From: CAZSWS01 sp964610765
GTDB lineage: Bacteria; Bacteroidota; Bacteroidia; Bacteroidales; Tannerellaceae
DNA length: 9,313 nt
Assembly: GCA_964610765.1 (NCBI GenBank)
Contig: CAZSWS010000089.1
Location: 1-9,313, forward strand
Direction of reading: 5' to 3'
The translations under genes were made by a program, and so were the position numbers. The notes below the pieces were generated by a model. That model was not told the DNA's origin. It saw only the letters and a program-made list of their open reading frames with translations, and made no database searches. Shown here piece by piece: positions 1 through 6,884 of the stretch (positions are counted from its first letter, which is position 1; the number at the start of each line of letters is the position of its first letter).

Positions 1-105
1 TCTAAATGTAAAACAACGTGAAAAGAGGGGTTGCCTTACTTACTCCTAGGAAAATATGTATAACTTAGGGGAGTTTTTAGAACATTAACTTTAACGAACC
101 ATATT

Positions 106-834
106 ATGAGAAAATTTATCTTGCAGCTACTAGCTATTGCTTTTACTGTGCAGTTGTCTGCACAAATGTCTCCCGAAGAAACCGAATGGTACACGCCTGT
201 ACCTCCCAAAGTAACACCGGGTATTAAACCGGGAACCCCTCCCTCTGATGCTATAATCTTATTTGATGGTACGAATATGTCTATGTGGAAAAGCGAAGAT
301 GGAAGTGATTCGAGATGGAAAATAAAGAATGGTGAACTGACCGTTGTTCCGGGAGCAGGTGGTATCAAAACCAAACAGCATTTTGGAGATGTGCAACTGC
401 ATATTGAGTTTAAATCTCCGGCACCGGAAAACCACACGGGGCAAAACCGAGGGAATAGCGGTATATTTCTACAATCAAAATATGAAATTCAGGTGTTGGA
501 TGCCGACAACAACGAGACCTATGTGAATGGGATGGTGGGTAGCGTGTATAAGCAACAAGCTCCATTAGCCAATGCCTATACCAAAAATGGCGAATGGCAG
601 GTATATGATATTTACTGGAAAGCCCCTCGTTTTGGAACAGATGGTAAATTGGAAACCCCGGCAATGGTTACGGTTGTTTTGAATGGAATATTGGTTCAGA
701 ATAACTTTATCCTGAAAGGAAACACCCCTTATGTGGGTTACCCCGAATACTCTATACACGGACGCTTGCCGTTGATGCTACAAGATCATGGCACGGAGGT
801 TGCTTTTAGAAATATCTGGATTCGGAATCTATAA
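106..834 (+). CDS. Exported DUF1080 / 3-keto-disaccharide hydrolase-family protein
   Basis: This 242-aa protein has an N-terminal Sec signal peptide (about residues 1-19, hydrophobic core LLAIAFTV, ending LSA before Gln20), so it acts in the periplasm or outside the cell. The rest is one concanavalin/LamG-like beta-sandwich of the DUF1080 type (Pfam 3-keto-disaccharide hydrolase). Family hallmarks are visible: ILFDGTNMSMWKS near residue 50, FGDVQLHIEFKSP near 95, GNSGIFLQSKYEIQVLD ending at D132, MVGSVYKQ, and the closing LQDHG (Q226-G229) with FRNIWIRNL. Known members of the family cleave 3-keto-glycosides made by a partner dehydrogenase. The next gene, 10 nt downstream, encodes just such a candidate oxidoreductase, which supports that role. 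Some DUF1080 domains are only described as binding or hydrolase-like, so the exact substrate is not known. The ATG at 106 is chosen because it gives the complete signal peptide. No clear Shine-Dalgarno is visible, as is usual in Bacteroidota. Confidence 0.9.
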   Translation: MRKFILQLLAIAFTVQLSAQMSPEETEWYTPVPPKVTPGIKPGTPPSDAIILFDGTNMSMWKSEDGSDSRWKIKNGELTVVPGAGGIKTKQHFGDVQLHIEFKSPAPENHTGQNRGNSGIFLQSKYEIQVLDADNNETYVNGMVGSVYKQQAPLANAYTKNGEWQVYDIYWKAPRFGTDGKLETPAMVTVVLNGILVQNNFILKGNTPYVGYPEYSIHGRLPLMLQDHGTEVAFRNIWIRNL

Positions 835-844
835 ACAAACGACT

Positions 845-2152
845 ATGATTTCAAGAAGAGATTTTATCAAGACAGGCACATTGTTGACTGCCGGGGCTTT
901 TTTGCCACATACAGGAAGTAGTAGTGTGCTGAACTCACTCTCAGCTAATGACAAGGTAAATGTTGCATTGGTGGGATGTAAGGGTATGGGATGGGCTAAC
1001 CTTTCAGACTTTTTGCGTTATAAAAATGTAAACTGTGTGGCACTTTGTGATGTGAATCAAAATATATTGGACTCACGTAGCAAAGAACTGTTGGATAAAC
1101 ACAATCAAAAAGTGACGCAGTATAAGGACTATCGGGAAATACTGGATCGGAAAGATGTGGATGTGGTGATTATAGGAACTCCGGACCACTGGCATTGTTT
1201 GCAGTTTGTAGATTCTTGTTCGGCTGGAAAATCGGTCTATGTAGAAAAACCGATAGCCAATAGTATAGCTGAATGTGACGCCATGGTTTATGCAGCGAAC
1301 AGGTACGATACGGTGGTACAGGTGGGGCAACAACAGCGAAGTAGTAAACATTGGCAGGAAATGATTCAATATATCCGCGATGGAAATTTAGGAAAAATAG
1401 GACAGGTCGATGTGTGGGCTAACTTTAACTATGCAGCCATAGCTACACCTGTGGCTAATTCGGAAGTACCCGAAGGATTGGATTTTGAAACGTGGATAGG
1501 CCCTGCCCAAAAAGTACCCTACAATTCAAGTCGTTACAACGGTCTATGGCGAGTGTATTGGGATTATGGAGGTGGCTTGCTGACTGACTGGGGTGTACAC
1601 CTGCTAGATATGGCACTGTGGGGAATGAATGTGACCGGCATGCCTAAACAGGCGGTGGCGATAGGAGGAAACTATTATTACCCTCAAGGTGGTCATGAAA
1701 CATATGATTCGTTGAAAGTAGCGTATCAGTTTGATGATTTCCTGATTAGTTGGTCTAATTGTGCCGGAATCGAAAAAGGATTGGGCGGACGAAATTACGG
1801 GGTGATGTTTAAAGGTACAAACGGCACGTTGGTAGCCGACCGAAACAACTGGGAAGTGATACCTGAAGGAGATAAGCTGGCTGTAAAGACTGTTCAAGCT
1901 GACTATAAAGACCACTTTGATCATGTAGGTGATTTCTTAACTGCCGTAGATACAAAGAATAGAAAAACCGCTTGTCCTATTGAAATAGGAAGCTTATGTG
2001 CTAAGTATGCCCATATTGGTAATATATCTGCCCGTTTAGGCGGTGTTCCGTTAACCTACAATGATTCGTCTATGAGTTTTAATCATAAAGCAGCTAATAA
2101 GCTGATTAAACCCACTTATCGCAATGGTTGGGTATTCCCCAAAATAAAATAA
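845..2152 (+). CDS. Tat-exported Gfo/Idh/MocA-family NAD(P)-dependent oxidoreductase
   Basis: This is a 435-aa oxidoreductase. Counted from the ATG at 845, it opens with a twin-arginine signal (SRRDFIK at residues 3-9, then a hydrophobic stretch TGTLLTAGAFL), so it is exported folded with its cofactor. I prefer 845 to an in-frame ATG at 788 because the earlier start would overlap the DUF1080 gene and bury the Tat motif. The Rossmann fold begins near VNVALVGCKGMG, a variant of GxGxxG. The dinucleotide-binding/catalytic EKP motif is E134-K135-P136. The C-terminal alpha/beta domain carries GGGLLTDWGVHLLD with D248, H252 and D255, the usual active-site histidine region. Exported relatives oxidise or epimerise sugars using tightly held NAD(P). 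Lying between a DUF1080 gene (10 nt) and a GH78 gene (17 nt), a glycoside 3-dehydrogenase role is my best inference. The substrate cannot be read from sequence, and an alpha-N-acetylgalactosaminidase-like (GH109) activity of some relatives cannot be excluded. Confidence 0.92.
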   Translation: MISRRDFIKTGTLLTAGAFLPHTGSSSVLNSLSANDKVNVALVGCKGMGWANLSDFLRYKNVNCVALCDVNQNILDSRSKELLDKHNQKVTQYKDYREILDRKDVDVVIIGTPDHWHCLQFVDSCSAGKSVYVEKPIANSIAECDAMVYAANRYDTVVQVGQQQRSSKHWQEMIQYIRDGNLGKIGQVDVWANFNYAAIATPVANSEVPEGLDFETWIGPAQKVPYNSSRYNGLWRVYWDYGGGLLTDWGVHLLDMALWGMNVTGMPKQAVAIGGNYYYPQGGHETYDSLKVAYQFDDFLISWSNCAGIEKGLGGRNYGVMFKGTNGTLVADRNNWEVIPEGDKLAVKTVQADYKDHFDHVGDFLTAVDTKNRKTACPIEIGSLCAKYAHIGNISARLGGVPLTYNDSSMSFNHKAANKLIKPTYRNGWVFPKIK

Positions 2153-2169
2153 CTATTAAACACTGAATA

Positions 2170-5100
2170 ATGATGGTATATGCAAGAAGCCTCCGGTTGC
2201 TTTTTCTAGGGATATGTGTACTTATACTTGCCGGTTGTTCGGATGTCCAATTAACGAATTTACAAGTTGAATATACAGAAACTCCCTTGGGAATAGATGT
2301 TGAGAAACCTCGTTTTAGTTGGCAAATGATGTCTGATAAGCGAGATCAAGAACAGACAGCTTATCAAATAACGGTGAAGAACGAAGAAGGGAAGGAGATG
2401 TGGACAAGTGGCAAAACTGATTCCGGCGTTTCTTTGAATATCGTTTATGAAGGCGCTTCGCTGCAACCAATGACTCGGTATACCTGGTCGGTTAAAGTTT
2501 GGGGGCAGTCTGATGAAACATATACCCAAGAATCTTGGTTTGAGACGGGGCTGATGAATCCTTCAATCAGCGCATGGGATGGTGCTCAGTGGATTGGTGG
2601 AGAGGATGAAGATCTGGTGCTTTATCCTTCTTACTTGCCGGTATATACCATACATTATACTATTCAGTTGGACGAAGAATCCGGCTCAACAAAAGCCGGA
2701 TTGGTTTATGGAGCGAATGACCCTCGGTTGATGGATAAAAACAGGAATCTATATAATCTGGAGAATGAGCGTGATGCATCGTTTGTGCAGGTTGACTTAG
2801 ATATAAGTCCGATAGAATCCGGAAGAAATGCCTTGCTGACTCTCTATCGAGTAGGGTATGCGCCGAGTGATAAAAAAGATGTTCCGCTTTCGAGCATGGA
2901 AATTCCTTCTAGCCTCTTAAATAATGAGAATAAATATGATAAACACCGAATTAGGCTAAAAACAATGTATAGCCAGACGGAGTGTTATTTGGTTGATGAT
3001 GCTAACGAGGCTCAGTTGTTAGGCACAGTAGTGGTGAATCCCTTGGGAAATAGTTGGGATTATATTTGTTTCCCATTGTTGTGTGAAGTCGGATTTGCAG
3101 TACAACCTTCTCAGAAAGCAGCTTTTTCGGATGTGGAGATACGTAATTATCGAGAGCCTGCCAATGTGTTATTCACTGAACGGTTAGAGCAAGTAGATTA
3201 TGACGGTGTGTTTGCCTCTTATTTAGAGAGTGCTCCCGGACACTTTAAGATAGACCGACGAGCATATGTTATTGATGGTGCTGATGCCGGTTTTTTTATG
3301 TCAGCAGATATGCAAAAGAAATCAACGCCCTTGCTACGGACGGCTTTTACTGCTGAGAAAAAAAACGTTGCGAAAGCTCGTTTATATATTACGGCTAGAG
3401 GTATTTATGAGGCTTACCTGAATGGAGAAAAAGTTAGCGACGACTACTTTAACCCCGGGCTGACTCAATACAATAAAACACATTTATATCAAACGTATGA
3501 TGTAACGGAATATATCCGTTCGGGTGAGAATGTGTTAGGTGTTGCGATGGCTGAAGGTTGGTGGAGTGGCGCTATCACCTATATGGGCTATCTCTGGAAC
3601 TTGTTTGGCGACCGACAATCTGTTTTAGCCAAACTGGTCATTACGTATGAGGATGGAAGCGAGGAGAAAATACTGAGCGATCCGAACACCTGGTCTTATT
3701 TTGACAATGGTCCGGTGATGTATAGCAGTTTCTTCCAGGGAGAGGTGTATGATGCGCAAAAGGAAACGTTGATAGCCAAATGGTCTGAACCTGGATATGA
3801 CGCTTCTGAGTGGACAAAAGCGGTGCTTCATCAGCAAGAAAAAGCTATTACACATGACCCGCGTATCGAAGAAAATCGAATGCCTGCTGTGAACGATTTC
3901 TCATCGTTGAAACTGGAAGGACAATTTGGTAAAACGGTGAAAAAAGTAGATGAATTGACTGCCATATCTATGGAAGAAGTACGCCCCGGTGTGTATGTCT
4001 ATGATATGGGGCAGAATATGGTAGGAGTGCCTAAAATCAATTTAAACGGAATACAGCCGGGAACGGAAGTAAGGCTTCGTTTTGCAGAAGTGACCTATCC
4101 TGATTTACCGGAGTTTGCAGATAATGTGGGTATGATTATGCTGGAAAATATCCGTGGAGCTTTAGCGCAAGATATTTATATCGCTAAGGGAGGAAAAGAA
4201 ACGATTCATCCCCGCTTTACGTTTCATGGATATCGCTTTATTGAGATAACCGGAATTGACAAAGCCTTGCCACTTTCTGCTGTTAAGGGGGATGTGTTGA
4301 GCTCTATTCATACTTTTGCATCGAGCTATGAAACGTCAAACCCGAAAGTAAATAAGCTTTGGGAGAATATAACATGGTCAACACGAGGCAATTTCTTGTC
4401 TATACCAACAGATTGTCCGCAGCGCAATGAGCGGATGGGATGGAGTGGAGATATATCCGTCTTTTCTCGTACAGCAACGTATATGGCTAATGTACCACAA
4501 TTTTTGCGTCGGCATATGCTGGCGATGAGAGACACACAGCGTGAAGATGGACGATTTGCCGATGTTGCCCCCGTTGGTGGAGGTTTTGGCGGTATTCTTT
4601 GGGGAAGTGCCGGAATAACTGTGGCGTGGGAGAGTTATCTTCAATACAATGACATCAGGCTGTTGGAAGAGCATTATGATGCGATGGTGGCATATATTGA
4701 TTACCTAAGAAGTTATATCGATCCATCTACCGGTATATTGACAGAGGGGAATTTGGGTGATTGGCTAGGACCGGAACAAGAGAAAAACGATAACACACTC
4801 TTGTGGGAAGCATACTTTATTTATGATTTGAACCTGATGCATCGCATGGCTACGTTATTGAATAAAAAAGAAGATGCTTCTTCATTTTTGCAACTTTATG
4901 AAGAGCGTAAAGCATTTTTCAATAAGACGTATTTCGAGCCGGAGACCGGAAAAACCATTCATTCCGGCTTTAATCAACCGGAAAGAAAAGGAGAGCGGAT
5001 AGAAACACAAACATCTTATATCATAGCCTTAGCTTTTGATATTTGTACTCCCGAACTTAAAAAACGGGTTGTTCAAAACCTGTTGGAAAAAATAACGAAC

Positions 5101-5742
5101 GAAAGTGTGGTGGATGCACAAAAGACCTATGCTCCTTATTCATTGATGACCGGATTTATTGGTACGGCCTGGGTTAATAGGGTATTGTCTGATTTGGGAC
5201 ATTCAGATAAAGCTTATCGAATTCTTCAGCAGACATCTTATCCGTCATGGTTATACTCAATAGAACAAGGGGCGACAACCATTTGGGAGCGCCTTAATTC
5301 TTATACGGAGGAAAGCGGATTTAGCGGAAACAACTCGATGAACTCATTTAATCATTACTCATTTGGAGCTGTGGGCTCATGGATGTATAACTATTCGCTA
5401 GGAATAGAGCGGGATGAGAAATATCCGGGATTTAAACGCTTTATCCTTCGTCCTCAACCTGATTTTGATGGTGAGATGACAGCAGCAAAAGGTCATTATG
5501 ACTCGATGTATGGGCGTATAGAAAGTAGTTGGACGCTTAGTGAAAGATATTGTGAATATAGTTTTAGCGTTCCGGCTAATACGCAGGCAACACTCTATTT
5601 ATATGCCGAGTCTTTAGAGGATGTAACCGAGGGAGGAAAGCCCATTGCTGAAACAGTTGGGGTTGACTTTGAAAGAGAAGATTATGAAACGCTGGTTTTC
5701 AATCTTTCTTCGGGTGATTATCTGTTTAAGGTAAAGCGTTAG
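2170..5742 (+). CDS. GH78 alpha-L-rhamnosidase, large lipoprotein
   Basis: This is a 1190-aa inverting alpha-L-rhamnosidase. A lipoprotein signal ends in the lipobox LAG-C23. After the Cys, SDVQ holds only one acidic residue, so a surface-export signal is not obvious. The order is: Fn3-like N-domain (about 30-130); WIGG (141-144); an inserted beta-rich region (about 155-330); the Bac_rhamnosid_N domain (about 388-530, GWWSG at 463-467); a concanavalin-like domain with VYDMGQNMVG (about 610-720); the (alpha/alpha)6 catalytic barrel (about 725-1090); and a C-terminal beta domain. By comparison with the characterised SaRha78A, the rhamnose-site residues are D748, R752, E754 (likely acid), W758, D761, E1040 in TTIWER (likely base) and H1062. 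All are present, so the enzyme should be active. Asn753 replaces the usual Asp of RDER, and WERLNS replaces the commoner WERWDS; neither alters a catalytic residue. ATGs at 2170 and 2173 are both possible starts. It is probably the last gene of the operon. Confidence 0.96.
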   Translation: MMVYARSLRLLFLGICVLILAGCSDVQLTNLQVEYTETPLGIDVEKPRFSWQMMSDKRDQEQTAYQITVKNEEGKEMWTSGKTDSGVSLNIVYEGASLQPMTRYTWSVKVWGQSDETYTQESWFETGLMNPSISAWDGAQWIGGEDEDLVLYPSYLPVYTIHYTIQLDEESGSTKAGLVYGANDPRLMDKNRNLYNLENERDASFVQVDLDISPIESGRNALLTLYRVGYAPSDKKDVPLSSMEIPSSLLNNENKYDKHRIRLKTMYSQTECYLVDDANEAQLLGTVVVNPLGNSWDYICFPLLCEVGFAVQPSQKAAFSDVEIRNYREPANVLFTERLEQVDYDGVFASYLESAPGHFKIDRRAYVIDGADAGFFMSADMQKKSTPLLRTAFTAEKKNVAKARLYITARGIYEAYLNGEKVSDDYFNPGLTQYNKTHLYQTYDVTEYIRSGENVLGVAMAEGWWSGAITYMGYLWNLFGDRQSVLAKLVITYEDGSEEKILSDPNTWSYFDNGPVMYSSFFQGEVYDAQKETLIAKWSEPGYDASEWTKAVLHQQEKAITHDPRIEENRMPAVNDFSSLKLEGQFGKTVKKVDELTAISMEEVRPGVYVYDMGQNMVGVPKINLNGIQPGTEVRLRFAEVTYPDLPEFADNVGMIMLENIRGALAQDIYIAKGGKETIHPRFTFHGYRFIEITGIDKALPLSAVKGDVLSSIHTFASSYETSNPKVNKLWENITWSTRGNFLSIPTDCPQRNERMGWSGDISVFSRTATYMANVPQFLRRHMLAMRDTQREDGRFADVAPVGGGFGGILWGSAGITVAWESYLQYNDIRLLEEHYDAMVAYIDYLRSYIDPSTGILTEGNLGDWLGPEQEKNDNTLLWEAYFIYDLNLMHRMATLLNKKEDASSFLQLYEERKAFFNKTYFEPETGKTIHSGFNQPERKGERIETQTSYIIALAFDICTPELKKRVVQNLLEKITNESVVDAQKTYAPYSLMTGFIGTAWVNRVLSDLGHSDKAYRILQQTSYPSWLYSIEQGATTIWERLNSYTEESGFSGNNSMNSFNHYSFGAVGSWMYNYSLGIERDEKYPGFKRFILRPQPDFDGEMTAAKGHYDSMYGRIESSWTLSERYCEYSFSVPANTQATLYLYAESLEDVTEGGKPIAETVGVDFEREDYETLVFNLSSGDYLFKVKR

Positions 5743-5747
5743 TTCTT

Positions 5748-6698
5748 TTATTTGTTGAATAGACTATACACGAATAAAACCAAGATACATCCCAGCGTAA
5801 AATAGAGGTAATGGATGCGTTTCACCTTAAAGTAATGTAACAGTGTGAAAAGAGACGTATAGGAAACAAGTAGCATCACGAGATCAAAGCGAATGCTTAC
5901 TTGAGCNNNNNNNNNNNNNNNNNNNNNNNNNNNNNNNNNNNNNNNNNNNNNNNNNNNNNNNNNNNNNNNNNNNNNNNNNNNNNNNNNNNNNNNNNNNNNN
6001 NNNNNNGTAAGAAAAAGGCTGAGCATGACGGCTGCCCGAACAGTTGGGGTAGATAATCCGGTGATATAGGCGAATGTCCAAATAGAAAGTAAGGTGATGA
6101 TGTATTTTGCCCATCGGGAAATCGTGTTTTTGGGTAGAAAGTTCAGAAGTAGGGTAATGCATGCTGCTACGATTGCGGTGTGAAAACCACTGACAGATAA
6201 AATATGTACCACACCTGCTACGGCAAACTGTTCAGTTACTTCGCGTGGCATTTCTGATCGATATCCCACAGTGAGCGCACTAAGTATTGAACGATGGATG
6301 TGATCTAATTGTAAAGTGTTAATCTTATCAACTAACTTTTGCTGTGAAAGTGAAGCTTGTTCTTTTAGAAAACCGGGTGATGCATCGTTGGGCTGTTTGA
6401 GACGTGTTTCTGTTAGTTCGCAAAAAAGAATAGCAAAGAATATGAATAAGGAGATGATGCCAATACCCCATGTCCATCGATTCCGAAAAGTTGGGTGTAG
6501 AGCATGTTGACTGAGTGACGCAGTAGCCCCGTATACTATCCATAGGATAGCAGGAAGTAGGAAAAACAGATAGAGCATAGATGTATGTAGGCAGACATAT
6601 AAAATGGTGCCTGTTATCCAGCAAAACAGAGGTCTGGCAAACGGACGCTTGCAAATTGCTTCCGACATAACAGATAATATTAATGTGTAACTAGCCAT
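5748..6698 (-). CDS. Compact ComEC/Rec2-family membrane protein, interrupted by assembly gap
   Basis: This is a polytopic membrane protein of the ComEC/Rec2 competence family, whose full-length members form the inner-membrane channel for DNA uptake. Visible residues 1-230 include hydrophobic helices (about 27-57 and 77-93), then SALTVGYRSEM (140-150), the family core VHILSVSGFH (164-173), and GLSTPTVRAAVM (214-225). A 100-N gap follows, and then 52 residues of hydrophobic C-terminus ending at TAA. The reading frame happens to match across the Ns, which is not evidence of true gap length. Only about 35 residues separate the second helix from the competence core, where ordinary ComEC has a DUF4131/OB-fold region of well over 100. 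No metallo-beta-lactamase domain is visible. The start may be 6698 or the ATG at 6668, which gives the usual short basic lead-in (MSEAICKRPF). The gene converges on the rhamnosidase gene with 5 nt between stops. It could be a minor ComEC paralogue or a deletion derivative. Confidence 0.8.
   Translation of the reverse strand: MASYTLILSVMSEAICKRPFARPLFCWITGTILYVCLHTSMLYLFFLLPAILWIVYGATASLSQHALHPTFRNRWTWGIGIISLFIFFAILFCELTETRLKQPNDASPGFLKEQASLSQQKLVDKINTLQLDHIHRSILSALTVGYRSEMPREVTEQFAVAGVVHILSVSGFHTAIVAACITLLLNFLPKNTISRWAKYIITLLSIWTFAYITGLSTPTVRAAVMLSLFLXXXXXXXXXXXXXXXXXXXXXXXXXXXXXXXXXXAQVSIRFDLVMLLVSYTSLFTLLHYFKVKRIHYLYFTLGCILVLFVYSLFNK
5907..6006. other. Assembly gap (100 N)
   Basis: Exactly 100 unresolved bases lie inside the ComEC-like gene. 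A round 100 is the customary placeholder for a gap of unknown size, so the missing part of the membrane core (helices after VRAAVMLSLFL) may be longer or shorter than drawn. Confidence 0.99.
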
Positions 6699-6728
6699 TA
6701 AGAAAGATGATTGGCCTGGCTACACAAG

Positions 6729-6744
6729 GTTATTCTTAAATAAC
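6729..6744. repeat. Small palindrome in the divergent intergenic region
   Basis: GTTATT, four bases (CTTA), then AATAAC form a perfect 6-bp inverted repeat. It lies 30-46 bp upstream of the ComEC-like start at 6698 and about 110 bp upstream of the transporter promoter. It could be an operator or a weak hairpin in the leader of the - strand gene. A 6-bp A+T-rich repeat can easily arise by chance. Confidence 0.3.
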
Positions 6745-6830
6745 GTAACATCGTTTGCTATAAAGGTACGGTTTTTAGTTTAGATGTCGTTCGATATAGG
6801 TGTTTTTTATACGTTTGAAACCCGTAGCTG

Positions 6831-6862
6831 TTTGTCTCCTCGGAAGTATTTGGCTACCTTTG
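6831..6862 (+). promoter_or_regulatory. Bacteroides-type promoter of the AspT-family transporter gene
   Basis: TTTG at 6831-6834 and TACCTTTG at 6855-6862 match the Bacteroidota -33 (TTTG) and -7 (TAnnTTTG) elements exactly, with a 20-bp spacer. Transcription would start near 6869, leaving a short A+T-rich leader of about 16 nt before the ATG at 6885. No Shine-Dalgarno is seen in that leader, which is common in this phylum. This indicates that the transporter is transcribed on its own rather than with its neighbours. Confidence 0.8.
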
Positions 6863-6884
6863 TGGCTTCAAAAAAATAAATTTT

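Noticed and set aside
2..49. Open stretch of 15 codons ending at TAG 47-49, possibly the tail of an upstream gene
   Set aside because: It is too short to recognise, and its composition does not distinguish it from chance.
42..78. Imperfect hairpin (ACTCC/GGAGT plus TA/TA with a 2-base bulge) followed by five T, as a terminator of a gene left of the window
   Set aside because: The stem is short and bulged with a long loop and a short T-run. No identifiable upstream gene end is visible to support it.
86..93. TAACTTTA as a -7 box for the DUF1080 gene
   Set aside because: It misses the final G of TAnnTTTG, has no TTTG about 20 bp upstream, and would start transcription almost at the ATG.
788..844. 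Upstream in-frame ATG (788) as the start of the oxidoreductase gene
   Set aside because: It would overlap the DUF1080 gene by 47 nt and place 19 unrelated residues before a textbook Tat signal that starts at ATG 845.
1604..1924. 106-codon - strand open frame inside the oxidoreductase gene
   Set aside because: It is antisense to a clearly conserved protein and resembles no known protein. It is a shadow frame, as are the other long opposite-strand frames within the rhamnosidase and transporter genes.
4408..4455. Asn753 in place of Asp in the DCPQR-D-ER motif as evidence of an inactive rhamnosidase
   Set aside because: The catalytic and rhamnose-contacting positions (D748, R752, E754, W758, D761, E1040, H1062) are all kept. 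The changed residue is not one of them.
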